Positions 1-7,078 of a DNA stretch of 64,000 nucleotides are shown here, piece by piece. The stretch lies in the NCBI RefSeq assembly GCF_000515415.1, contig NZ_KI911783.1, positions 3,400,392 to 3,464,391 of the forward strand, read 5' to 3'. Source of the stretch: Bradyrhizobium sp. WSM1417. Its GTDB lineage: Bacteria; Pseudomonadota; Alphaproteobacteria; Rhizobiales; Xanthobacteraceae. Positions within the stretch are counted from its first letter, which is position 1; every line of letters starts with the position of its first letter. A program made the translations under genes and the position numbers. The notes under the pieces are model-generated. The model was not told where the DNA came from. It was given only the letters and a program-made list of their open reading frames with translations, and did no database searches.

Positions 1-593
1 ACGAATTCATAGGCGCCGTCGGTCGCCAGCAGGAAAGTGTCTCCAGTCTCGATCTCGAAACTCTGATAGTCGATCTCGAGCTGCGGATTGATGCCGAGCG
101 CACGGCCGAGATAGGTCTGCTCCGAGGATACGATGATCCGGTGATCGTCGGTCAGCTGCTCGAGCGCCTTGCCCGCCACGCGGTAGACGCGACAGTCGCC
201 GACGTGGAAGATGTGCGCGGTGGTTGCCTTGATGACCATGGCGCTCAGCGTGCAGACATAACCCTTGTCGCGGTCATAGGCATATTGGCTCTTGCGCGTC
301 TGGGCGTGGAGCCAGGAATTGGTCGCGTCCAGCACACGACGGGCGGAGGTCTTCACCGTCCAGGATTCCGACGTGCAGTAATAGTCCATCAGGAAGCTCT
401 TGACCGCCGACTCGCTGGCGATCTGGCTCACCGTGCTGCTGGAGATGCCGTCGGCGAGGACGGCCGCAATACCCTTCAGGCTGAGCATCGGCTCGTCCGG
501 AACGAGGACGCCGTGAAAATCCTGATTGATGGGCTTGCGACCCTTGTCGGAGTGCTGGCCGACCGAAATCTGAAGTCCGCGGGTCATCGTCAT
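1..593 (-). CDS. PP2C-family serine/threonine phosphatase, N-terminal part (runs off window)
   Basis: Reading the minus strand from the ATG at 593 gives an uninterrupted frame to the window edge, about 197 residues, so the 3' end is missing. The PP2C (PPM) fold is recognisable from KPINQD near residue 21 (metal-binding Asp), AAVLADGISSS (the Asp-Gly motif), HVGDCRVYRV (GDSR-like motif) and LLATDGAYEF (second metal Asp). The enzyme should dephosphorylate phospho-Ser/Thr using two metal ions. Some relatives carry a protein kinase domain after the phosphatase; whether this one does cannot be seen here. It lies directly downstream of the formate/nitrite-type channel gene on the same strand, with a strong hairpin between them. 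A second in-frame ATG lies at 587; neither has a clear ribosome binding site. Confidence 0.8.
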   Translation of the reverse strand, partial: MTMTRGLQISVGQHSDKGRKPINQDFHGVLVPDEPMLSLKGIAAVLADGISSSTVSQIASESAVKSFLMDYYCTSESWTVKTSARRVLDATNSWLHAQTRKSQYAYDRDKGYVCTLSAMVIKATTAHIFHVGDCRVYRVAGKALEQLTDDHRIIVSSEQTYLGRALGINPQLEIDYQSFEIETGDTFLLATDGAYEF

Positions 594-602
594 CACCGGC
601 AA

Positions 603-637
603 AGGAGAGCCTCACCCTGATCGGGCGAGGCTCTCCT
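603..637 (-). terminator. Strong intergenic hairpin after the FNT channel gene
   Basis: An 11-bp perfect inverted repeat (603-613 AGGAGAGCCTC with 627-637) has further C/G pairs inside the loop (615-617 with 623-625). It lies between the stop of the channel gene (649) and the start of the phosphatase gene (593). Only a short T run follows on the minus strand, so it may terminate or only attenuate and protect the upstream mRNA. Confidence 0.6.
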
Positions 638-648
638 GTCGAGACGTA

Positions 649-1488
649 TCAGGCTGCGACGCGGGGCGAGGTGGCCTTGCCGGCCTGGCGCTTCGGCTTG
701 GTCATGACGTGCGTGGCGTAGAGGGTCATGCCGGTGAAGGCGAGGCCGCCGACGAGGTTGCCGAGCACGGTCGGGATCTCGTTCCAGATCAAGTAATCCA
801 TGATCGAGAACTTGGCGTGCAGCATCAGGCCCGAGGGGAACAGGAACATGTTCACGACGGAATGCTCGAACACCATGTAGAAGAACACCAGGATCGGCAT
901 CCACATCGCGATGACCTTACCGGGGACCGAGGTCGAGATCATGGCGCCGACGACGCCGGTCGAGACCATCCAGTTGCAGAGCATCCCGCGCAGGAACAGC
1001 GTCGCCATGCCGGCCGCGCCATGCGCAGCGTAGCCCAGCGTTCGGCCTTCGCCGATGTTTCCGATGGCGGCGCCGACCTTGTCGGGATCTTGTGTGAAGC
1101 CGAAGGTCGTGACGAAGGCCATCATGAAGGCCACGGTGAAGGCGCCAGCGAAATTGCCGACGAAGACCAGACCCCAGTTGCGCAGCACGCCGCCGAAGGT
1201 GACGCCAGGGCGCTTGTCGATCAGGGCGAGCGGGGAGAGCACGAACACGCCGGTCAGGAGGTCGAAGCCCAGCAGATAGAGCATGACGAAGCCGACCGGG
1301 AACAGCAGCGCGCCGATCAGCGGCTGCCCCGTGTTCACGTTGATCGTGACGGCGAACCATGCCGCGAGCGCCAGGATAGCGCCGGCCATGTAGGCCCGGA
1401 TGATGGTATCCCGGGTGGACATGAAGACTTTGGACTCGCCCGCATCCACCATCTTGGTGACGAATTCCGAAGGCGCGAGATACGACAT
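649..1488 (-). CDS. Formate/nitrite transporter (FNT) family channel
   Basis: A 279-residue membrane protein of the FocA/NirC family, pentameric channels for small monovalent anions such as nitrite or formate. Six hydrophobic segments are visible between about residues 30 and 265. The pore histidine lies in FEHSVVNMF (His209), matching the family FxHxxxNM signature. I start at ATG 1488 rather than the in-frame TTG at 1491 because AAAAGGAACC sits at the right distance upstream. Its divergent neighbours are nitrate assimilation genes, so nitrite is a reasonable substrate, but selectivity cannot be read from sequence. A hairpin at 603-637 follows the gene, then a PP2C phosphatase on the same strand. 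Confidence 0.88.
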   Translation of the reverse strand: MSYLAPSEFVTKMVDAGESKVFMSTRDTIIRAYMAGAILALAAWFAVTINVNTGQPLIGALLFPVGFVMLYLLGFDLLTGVFVLSPLALIDKRPGVTFGGVLRNWGLVFVGNFAGAFTVAFMMAFVTTFGFTQDPDKVGAAIGNIGEGRTLGYAAHGAAGMATLFLRGMLCNWMVSTGVVGAMISTSVPGKVIAMWMPILVFFYMVFEHSVVNMFLFPSGLMLHAKFSIMDYLIWNEIPTVLGNLVGGLAFTGMTLYATHVMTKPKRQAGKATSPRVAA

Positions 1489-1836
1489 CAATGGTTCCTT
1501 TTGCTTCGTAAGAGAGAGATCACGCCCTCCTGCGAGAGCGATTGAACGTCACTGGCCGTGCGGGCTGGCCCTGCCGCGCACGAGGCGATGGAGAGTTGGA
1601 AGCCTTTGGATTGCGTCACGACGGCCGAGCCGAGGAGGGCCGCGAAGCAGTTGAGCTTCCGGGATGCAGCCGCCAGCGCCTGCATCAATGCGGCAAGGCC
1701 GCAGTCTTCGTTGACGTAAATGGAGAAGCAAATTGCGTGCCGTGTGCTAGGCTCATAAAAAGCGAGCAACATCAATCTGATAGAACTTTGGCTGACCCGG
1801 CTTTTGCGCGTGGTACGGCCTTTTCCTTAAGCTGCT

Positions 1837-1869
1837 GCACAACTGTTGTGCGCCGCACAATTATTGTGC
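1837..1869 (+). promoter_or_regulatory. Tandem NtrC-type binding sites upstream of nrtA
   Basis: Two perfect palindromes of the form GCAC-N7-GTGC (1837-1851 and 1855-1869) are separated by GCC. This is the core of the enteric and rhizobial NtrC site. They lie 94 bp before a sigma-54 promoter, a normal enhancer distance. The same pair occurs at 5291-5323 before narK with the same internal and promoter spacing. The surrounding gap (1489-2159) otherwise shows no gene I can support. Confidence 0.8.
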
Positions 1870-1963
1870 AAGCCGCAAATTTCGCGAGCGGAGCGGGCCT
1901 GCGACAGACTGGCGCGCTGCCTGTAGCATATTGATCTTTCAAGGTTTTCTGCGTTGTGGCGCT

Positions 1964-1980
1964 TGGCACGAAGCTTGAAT
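1964..1980 (+). promoter_or_regulatory. Sigma-54 (RpoN) promoter of nrtABC
   Basis: TGGCAC-GAAGC-TTGAAT matches the -24/-12 consensus TGGCAC-N5-TTGCW, with GG and the -12 G at the required 10-bp spacing. The expected C of the -12 GC is A here. Transcription should start near 1990. The same deviation is present in the narK promoter at 5418-5434. Confidence 0.8.
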
Positions 1981-1991
1981 AGTTCCAGGCC

Positions 1992-2159
1992 GACGCCATT
2001 GAAGCCGTCCCGCGAGACTTCTCATCCGAATTGCCGACGCCACCAGACGGGGGTCTCCCCGTCGCGCGTTCGCATGCGCTGCTTCAGGCGTCGGACGGAC
2101 GGGCTGCTCGTGTGCACTGACGCAATCATTCTGCAACGACGCAAAGGACGATACCGCCT
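1992..2159 (+). promoter_or_regulatory. Structured nrtA leader; candidate NasT/ANTAR target
   Basis: The predicted untranslated leader is about 168 nt. It begins with a hairpin at 1992-2009: GACGCC, hexaloop ATTGAA, GCCGTC, with one internal C-C mismatch. The loop has A at position 1 and G at position 4, the pattern described for ANTAR-protein RNA targets such as those of NasT/NasR. A second hairpin, GACGGGGGTCTCCCCGTC (2046-2063), has a 7-bp stem but no U tract. CTGCAACGACGCA (2131-2143) is repeated exactly in the narK leader. Antitermination is inference. Confidence 0.45.
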
Positions 2160-3479
2160 ATGACCAAGCGCACCCGCCGGCCGTCGGACACTGGCCTCAG
2201 CCGCCGTCAATTGTTGAGGGCCGCCGGCTCGACCGCCGCACTCTTGGCCGCCGTAAAACTGAATTTCCCCGCCGGCGCTTTCGCGCAGGACGCCGGCCCG
2301 GAGGTCAAGGGCGCCAAGCTCGGCTTCATCGCGCTGAGCGATGCCGGTCCGTTGTTCGTCGCCAAGGACAAGGGCCTGTTCGCCAAATACGGCATGCCTG
2401 ACACCGACGTGCAGAAGCAGGCCTCCTGGGGCACCACGCGGGACAATCTCGTGCTCGGCTCCGAAGGCAACGGCATCGACGGGGCGCATATCCTGACCCC
2501 GATGCCGTATCTGATCTCGGCCGGCAAGGTGACGCAGAACAATCAGCCGACGCCGATGTACATCCTGGCGCGGCTCAATCTGGACAGCCAGTGCATCTCC
2601 GTCGCCAGTGAATATGCCGACCTGAAGCTCGGCGTCGACGCCACGCCCTTCAAGGCGGCGCTGGAGAAGAAGAAGGCCTCGGGCAAGCCCGTGAAAGCTG
2701 CGATGACCTTCCCCGGCGGCACGCATGACCTCTGGATCCGCTACTGGCTCGCCGCAGGCGGCATCGATCCCGACAAGGACATCGAGACCATCGTGGTGCC
2801 GCCGGCGCAGATGGTGGCCAACATGAAGGTCGGCACGATGGACTGCTTCTGCGTCGGCGAGCCCTGGAACCTGCAGCTGATCCACCAGAACATCGGCTAC
2901 ACCGCGATCACGACCGGCGAGCTCTGGAACAAGCACCCGGAAAAATCCTTCGGCATGCGCGCCGCCTTCGTCGACAAATATCCGAAGGCCGCGAAGGCGC
3001 TGCTGATGGCGGTGATGGAAGCGCAGCAATGGTCCGACAAGGCCGAGAACAAGGCCGAGCTTGCCGCCATCATGGGCAAGCGGCAGTGGATGAACTGCCC
3101 CGTCGAAGACGTGCTCGACCGCACCGCCGGCAAGTTCGACTACGGCCTTCCCGGCAAGGTGGTCGAGAATTCGCCCCATATCATGAAGTACTGGCGCGAC
3201 TTCGCCTCTTATCCGTTCCAGAGCCACGACCTCTGGTTCCTCACCGAGGATATCCGCTGGGGCAAGTATGAGGCGAATTTCGACACCAAGGCGCTGATCG
3301 CCAAGGTCAACCGCGAAGACATGTGGCGCGACGCGGCCAAGACGCTCGGCATCGCAAGCGCGGAGATCCCGACCTCCACCTCGCGCGGCAAGGAGACCTT
3401 CTTCGACGGCAAGGTGTTCGATCCGGAAAATCCGGCTGCCTATCTGAAGTCGCTCGCGATCAAGCGCGTCGAAGTCTGA
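2160..3479 (+). CDS. nrtA: Nitrate ABC transporter, substrate-binding protein NrtA
   Basis: A 439-residue exported protein. The N terminus carries a twin-arginine-type signal (SRRQLLRAAG at residues 14-23, then a hydrophobic stretch ending in AFAQ), so it is probably exported folded by Tat. The rest matches the NrtA/CmpA nitrate/bicarbonate-binding family, with typical stretches such as GALSDAG-like ALSDAGPLFVAKDKGLF near residue 58 and FPGGTHDLWIRYWLAAGG near 183. It should capture nitrate (or nitrite) in the periplasm and hand it to NrtB. It is the first gene of nrtABC, preceded by an NtrC/sigma-54 control region and a structured leader. AAAGGA lies about 11 bases before the ATG. Confidence 0.9.
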   Translation: MTKRTRRPSDTGLSRRQLLRAAGSTAALLAAVKLNFPAGAFAQDAGPEVKGAKLGFIALSDAGPLFVAKDKGLFAKYGMPDTDVQKQASWGTTRDNLVLGSEGNGIDGAHILTPMPYLISAGKVTQNNQPTPMYILARLNLDSQCISVASEYADLKLGVDATPFKAALEKKKASGKPVKAAMTFPGGTHDLWIRYWLAAGGIDPDKDIETIVVPPAQMVANMKVGTMDCFCVGEPWNLQLIHQNIGYTAITTGELWNKHPEKSFGMRAAFVDKYPKAAKALLMAVMEAQQWSDKAENKAELAAIMGKRQWMNCPVEDVLDRTAGKFDYGLPGKVVENSPHIMKYWRDFASYPFQSHDLWFLTEDIRWGKYEANFDTKALIAKVNREDMWRDAAKTLGIASAEIPTSTSRGKETFFDGKVFDPENPAAYLKSLAIKRVEV

Positions 3480-3487
3480 TGGAGCCA

Positions 3488-3509
3488 GCGGCCGCCTCCG
3501 GGCGGCCGC
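3488..3509 (+). other. Intercistronic hairpin between nrtA and nrtB
   Basis: A 9-bp perfect stem (3488-3496 with 3501-3509) closes a TCCG loop, followed by CCTTTT at 3514-3519. Such hairpins after a binding-protein gene commonly raise its mRNA level relative to downstream permease genes; partial termination is also possible. Confidence 0.6.
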
Positions 3510-3539
3510 ATCGCCTTTTGCAGCCGGAGAGATATTGCG

Positions 3540-4436
3540 ATGAACATGCCCGCCACGAAGATCGAGGTTGAGACCGCGAAGCCCGCGAGCGCTGCCGCGC
3601 CGGTCGTCGCGATGACACCGAAGCGGCCGCCGCGTTCGGAGACTTACGCGCGGATGGCGAGGGAGACCGCCGTGCGCGTGATCCCGCCGCTGGTCGTGAT
3701 CGCGCTCTTGCTTCTGGTGTGGGAGCTGGTCTGCCGCCGCGCCGGCTCGGCGCTGCCACCACCGTCGAAGGTGTTCAAGGATACGAAGGAATTGATCCTC
3801 GATCCGTTCTTCGATCATGGTGGCATCGACAAGGGGCTGTTCTGGCACCTCTCCGCCAGCCTGCAGCGCGTCGCCTTCGGCTATTCGCTCTCGGCGATTG
3901 CCGGCATCGCGCTCGGCGTGCTGGTCGGGCAATCGGTCTGGGCGATGCGCGGGCTCGATCCGCTGTTCCAGGTCTTGCGCACAATTCCGCCGCTGGCCTG
4001 GCTGCCGCTGTCGCTCGCCGCGTTCCGCGACGGCCAGCCGTCCGCGATCTTCGTCATCTTCATCACCTCGATCTGGCCGATCATCATCAACACCGCGGTT
4101 GGCATCCGCAACATCCCGCAGGATTATCGCAATGTCGCCGCGGTGGTGCAGCTCAACCCGCTCGAATTCTTCGCCAAGATCATGATTCCGGCCGCCGCGC
4201 CCTACATCTTCACAGGGCTTCGCATCGGCATCGGCCTGTCCTGGCTCGCCATCGTTGCGGCCGAGATGCTGATCGGCGGCGTCGGCATCGGCTTCTTCAT
4301 CTGGGACGCCTGGAATTCCTCGCATATCAGCGAGATCATTCTGGCACTGTTCTATGTCGGCATCATCGGCTTCGTGCTCGACCGCCTGATTGCGGGCGCC
4401 GGCAAGATCGTAACCCGCGGCACCGCGCTGAACTGA
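3540..4436 (+). CDS. nrtB: Nitrate ABC transporter permease NrtB
   Basis: A 298-residue integral membrane permease of the NitT/TauT type. After a charged cytoplasmic N terminus (about 45 residues) come about six hydrophobic segments, with the cytoplasmic EAA-type loop around NVAAVVQLNPLEFFAKIMIP (residues about 198-217), where the ATPase docks. It follows nrtA by 60 bases and precedes nrtC by 11, in one operon. A GGAGAG motif lies 8 bases before the ATG; a second in-frame ATG two codons later is an alternative start. Confidence 0.9.
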   Translation: MNMPATKIEVETAKPASAAAPVVAMTPKRPPRSETYARMARETAVRVIPPLVVIALLLLVWELVCRRAGSALPPPSKVFKDTKELILDPFFDHGGIDKGLFWHLSASLQRVAFGYSLSAIAGIALGVLVGQSVWAMRGLDPLFQVLRTIPPLAWLPLSLAAFRDGQPSAIFVIFITSIWPIIINTAVGIRNIPQDYRNVAAVVQLNPLEFFAKIMIPAAAPYIFTGLRIGIGLSWLAIVAAEMLIGGVGIGFFIWDAWNSSHISEIILALFYVGIIGFVLDRLIAGAGKIVTRGTALN

Positions 4437-4447
4437 GGGGGAAGCAC

Positions 4448-5242
4448 ATGACCGCTTATCTGAAGCTCGACCACATCGACAAGATTTTTATCCGCGGCGC
4501 CGCCTCCACGGAGGTGCTGAAGGATATCAATCTTACCATCGAGAAGGGCGAATACGTCTCGATCATCGGCCATTCCGGTTGCGGCAAGTCGACCCTGCTC
4601 AACATCATCGCAGGCCTGACCAACGCCACCACCGGCGGCGTGCTGCTGGAGAACCGCGAGGTGAACTCGCCGGGGCCGGATCGCGCGGTGGTGTTTCAGA
4701 ACCACAGCCTGCTGCCCTGGCTGACCGTGTACGAGAACGTCAGGCTCGGCGTCGACAAGGTCTTTGCCAAAACGAAGAAGCGGGCCGAACGCGACGCCTG
4801 GGTCATGCACAATCTCAACCTCGTGCAGATGGCCCATGCCAAGGACAAGCGGCCCTCGGAAATCTCCGGCGGCATGAAGCAGCGCGTCGGCATTGCCCGC
4901 GCGCTTGCCATGGAGCCGAAAGTGTTGCTGCTCGACGAGCCTTTCGGCGCGCTCGACGCACTGACCCGCGCGCATTTGCAGGATTCGGTGATGGCGCTGC
5001 ATCAGAAGCTCGGCAACACCATTTTGATGATCACCCACGACGTCGACGAGGCGGTGCTGCTGTCCGATCGCATCGTCATGATGACGAACGGCCCGAGCGC
5101 GCGCATCGGCGAGGTGCTGGAGGTGCCGCTGGCGCGCCCGCGCAAGCGGCTCGAGCTCGCGACCAACACCACTTACCTGAAGTGCCGGCAGCGCGTGCTC
5201 GAATTCCTCTACGAGCGGCATCGCTTCGTCGAGGCCGCGTAA
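4448..5242 (+). CDS. nrtC: Nitrate ABC transporter ATPase NrtC
   Basis: A 264-residue ABC ATPase that powers NrtB. Walker A is GHSGCGKST, the Q-loop is FQNHSLLPW, the ABC signature is SGGMKQR, Walker B is VLLLDEPFGALD and the switch histidine is in THDVDEA. It is a single-domain ATPase, unlike cyanobacterial NrtC, which has a fused binding domain; it resembles cyanobacterial NrtD. I chose ATG 4448, 11 bases after the nrtB stop with GGGGGAA just upstream; the frame is open further upstream but has no homology there. Confidence 0.92.
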   Translation: MTAYLKLDHIDKIFIRGAASTEVLKDINLTIEKGEYVSIIGHSGCGKSTLLNIIAGLTNATTGGVLLENREVNSPGPDRAVVFQNHSLLPWLTVYENVRLGVDKVFAKTKKRAERDAWVMHNLNLVQMAHAKDKRPSEISGGMKQRVGIARALAMEPKVLLLDEPFGALDALTRAHLQDSVMALHQKLGNTILMITHDVDEAVLLSDRIVMMTNGPSARIGEVLEVPLARPRKRLELATNTTYLKCRQRVLEFLYERHRFVEAA

Positions 5243-5290
5243 GCGCGTCACCAACAGGTGCTCACGCAGCGCCTAATTTTGAATCATCAA

Positions 5291-5323
5291 GCTCAATCCT
5301 TGTGCGCCGCACAGGGATTGAGC
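5291..5323 (+). promoter_or_regulatory. Tandem NtrC-type sites upstream of narK (33-bp palindrome)
   Basis: GCTC-N7-GTGC (5291-5305), GCC, and GCAC-N7-GAGC (5309-5323) together make a 33-base inverted repeat with one mismatched pair. The layout, including the GCC spacer and the core TTGTGCGCCGCACA, repeats the nrtA site at 1837-1869, and the distance to the sigma-54 promoter is again 94 bp. The outer half-sites are one base off consensus (CTC for CAC). Confidence 0.75.
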
Positions 5324-5417
5324 GAATCGCAAAATATGCGTGCGAAATAGTCCTGCAAGAATTTGGAGCACTCCAAACAAGCTCCTGAATTTCCTGCGTT
5401 TCCGGAATGCGCGCAGT

Positions 5418-5434
5418 TGGCACGGAAATTGAAA
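5418..5434 (+). promoter_or_regulatory. Sigma-54 (RpoN) promoter of narK-bjgb-flp-nasC
   Basis: TGGCAC-GGAAA-TTGAAA fits the -24/-12 consensus with correct spacing, again with A instead of C in the -12 element. Transcription should start near 5444, so narK and the genes after it form a transcription unit separate from nrtABC. Confidence 0.8.
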
Positions 5435-5444
5435 CACCAACCGC

Positions 5445-5579
5445 GACGCCAACGACGACGTCCCTCAACATCATCAATCAGCATCGTAACTCGCCACCGG
5501 GGTGAAGCCTCGGAGCGCGCCTCCGTGGCCGGAGGCTGAGCCTGCAACGACGCAGCGGTGAGCCTGGAAGGGATACTCA
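5445..5579 (+). promoter_or_regulatory. Structured narK leader; candidate NasT/ANTAR target
   Basis: This predicted leader starts with a hairpin at 5445-5462: GACGCC, hexaloop AACGAC, GACGTC, with one C-A mismatch at the second pair from the loop. The loop has A1 and G4, as in the nrtA leader, and the position after the promoter is the same to within one base. A second stem CCTCCG-TGGC-CGGAGG lies at 5520-5535. A smaller CTGC-AACGAC-GCAG hairpin lies at 5542-5555, within the 13-mer shared with the nrtA leader. Function is inferred. Confidence 0.45.
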
Positions 5580-6959
5580 ATGACGAAGAATCCAACTTGG
5601 ATTTCAGACTGGCGCCCCGAAGATGAGGCGTTCTGGAATGCGACTGGCAAGACTATCGCGCGACGCAACCTGATCTGGTCGATCGTGGCCGAACATATCG
5701 GCTTCTCGGTCTGGCTGATCTGGAGCATCGTCACCACCAAGCTGCCGCAGGCGGGCTTCCACTACACCACCGACCAGCTGTTCCAGCTCGTCGCGGTGCC
5801 CGGGCTGATCGGCGCGTTGATGCGCTTTCCCTACACCTTCGCGGTGACGACCTTCGGCGGTCGCAACTGGACCATCTTCAGTGCGGCGATCCTGTTCATT
5901 CCGACGCTCTCGCTCGCCTATTTCGTCGGCCAGCCCGACACGCCGTTCTGGCTGATGCTGCTGATTGCCTCGACCGCCGGTCTCGGCGGCGGCAATTTTG
6001 CCTCCAGTATGACCAACATCTCGTTCTTCTTCCCCGACCGGATGAAAGGGTGGGCGCTCGGACTGAATGCGGCCGGTGGCAATATCGGCGTCTCCAGCGT
6101 GCAGCTGTTGACCCCGATCCTGATGACGCTCGCCGTCATCAACCTGTTCCAGGCAACCCCTGTCGACGGCGTTTTCCTGCAAAACGCCGGCCTGATGTGG
6201 GTGCTGCCGATCGCGATCGCGGTGTTCGGGGCAGTGTTCTTCATGAACAACCTGACCACGGCCAAGTCGTCGATCAAGAACCAGCTCGCCGTGGTCAAGC
6301 GCAAGCACACCTGGATCATGGCGTATCTCTATATCGGCACGTTCGGCTCCTTCATCGGCTACTCGGCGGCATTTCCGCTGCTGATCAAGACCCAGTTCCC
6401 GCAAGTCACGATTGCGATCGCGTTCCTGGGACCGCTGGTCGGCTCGCTGTCGCGGCCGCTCGGCGGCTGGCTTGCCGACAGGATCGGCGGCTCGGTCATC
6501 ACGTTCTGGAATTTCATCGTGATGGCAGGCGCGACGATCGGCGTGCTCTACTTCGTCGGGCACAAGGATTTCATCGGCTTCCTGTCGATGTTCCTGGTCC
6601 TGTTCGTGACGACGGGCATCGGCAACGGCTCGACCTATCGCATGATCCCCTCGATCTTCCGCGAGCAGAACTTGTTCAGGGTGCGCGGCAAGGGCGATGC
6701 AGAGCGCGCGGTCGCCTTGAAGACGGCGAGCATCGAAAGCGGTGCTGCGGTCGGCTTCATCGGCGCGGTCGGCGCCGTCGGCGGCTATCTGATCCCGACC
6801 GGGTTCGGCAAGTCGATCGCGCTGACCGGCGGGCCGCAGCTCGCGCTCGCGATTTATCTCGGTTTCTACGCCTCCTGCCTCGCGCTGACCTGGTGGTTCT
6901 ATCTGCGTCGCAGCCCGCAGGGTGAAGGCGCGTCAAGCCTCGCCGGAGCGCGTGTCTAA
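5580..6959 (+). CDS. narK: Nitrate/nitrite MFS transporter NarK
   Basis: A 459-residue, 12-helix major facilitator of the NarK/NNP family that carries nitrate in or exchanges nitrate and nitrite across the inner membrane. The nitrate signature is clear in GLGGGNFASSMTNISFFFP (residues about 137-155). The substrate-binding arginines are in ALMRFPYTF and in GNGSTYRMIP. It heads the unit narK-bjgb-flp-nasC, and its likely role here is to expel nitrite or add nitrate uptake to that of NrtABC. Expression is expected from the upstream NtrC/sigma-54 elements under nitrogen limitation. AAGGGA lies 6 bases before the ATG. Confidence 0.93.
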   Translation: MTKNPTWISDWRPEDEAFWNATGKTIARRNLIWSIVAEHIGFSVWLIWSIVTTKLPQAGFHYTTDQLFQLVAVPGLIGALMRFPYTFAVTTFGGRNWTIFSAAILFIPTLSLAYFVGQPDTPFWLMLLIASTAGLGGGNFASSMTNISFFFPDRMKGWALGLNAAGGNIGVSSVQLLTPILMTLAVINLFQATPVDGVFLQNAGLMWVLPIAIAVFGAVFFMNNLTTAKSSIKNQLAVVKRKHTWIMAYLYIGTFGSFIGYSAAFPLLIKTQFPQVTIAIAFLGPLVGSLSRPLGGWLADRIGGSVITFWNFIVMAGATIGVLYFVGHKDFIGFLSMFLVLFVTTGIGNGSTYRMIPSIFREQNLFRVRGKGDAERAVALKTASIESGAAVGFIGAVGAVGGYLIPTGFGKSIALTGGPQLALAIYLGFYASCLALTWWFYLRRSPQGEGASSLAGARV

Positions 6960-6976
6960 TACTTGGTACGAATCTC

Positions 6977-7002
6977 GCTTCTCCCCGTACGCGGGGAGAA
7001 GC
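6977..7002 (+). other. Hairpin between narK and bjgb
   Basis: A perfect 10-bp inverted repeat (GCTTCTCCCC, 6977-6986, with 6993-7002), extendable to 11 bp, encloses a TACG loop. There is no T run after it. It resembles the short hairpin units of the repeat at 42173-42290 and may be a repeat remnant that now sets relative mRNA levels of narK and bjgb. Confidence 0.55.
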
Positions 7003-7078
7003 ATTGCCCGACAGTTTGACAATGAACCTGGTTCGCAATGGCGCGCACCAAGGCAAACCCAACAGGCAGGAGAACATC

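Noticed and set aside
1492..1836. Short open frames on both strands between the FNT gene and the NtrC sites
   Set aside because: No ribosome binding site, no recognisable family and poor codon pattern; the region is better read as a divergent control region.
1931..1945. TTGATCTTTCAAG as an FNR/FixK box
   Set aside because: Only the left half matches TTGAT-N4-ATCAA; the right half is wrong and the spacing is off.
2046..2063. GACGGGGGTCTCCCCGTC as a rho-independent terminator
   Set aside because: The stem is good, but no T run follows; kept as a leader hairpin rather than a terminator.
2113..2124. TGC-ACTGAC-GCA in the nrtA leader as a second ANTAR hairpin
   Set aside because: The loop has A1 and G4 but the stem is only 3 bp; too weak to list as a feature of its own. 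It is mentioned only beside the shared 13-mer.
3719..4447. Fusion of an extra domain to the NrtC ATPase
   Set aside because: The upstream part of the frame is the out-of-frame shadow of nrtB; the ATPase begins at 4448.
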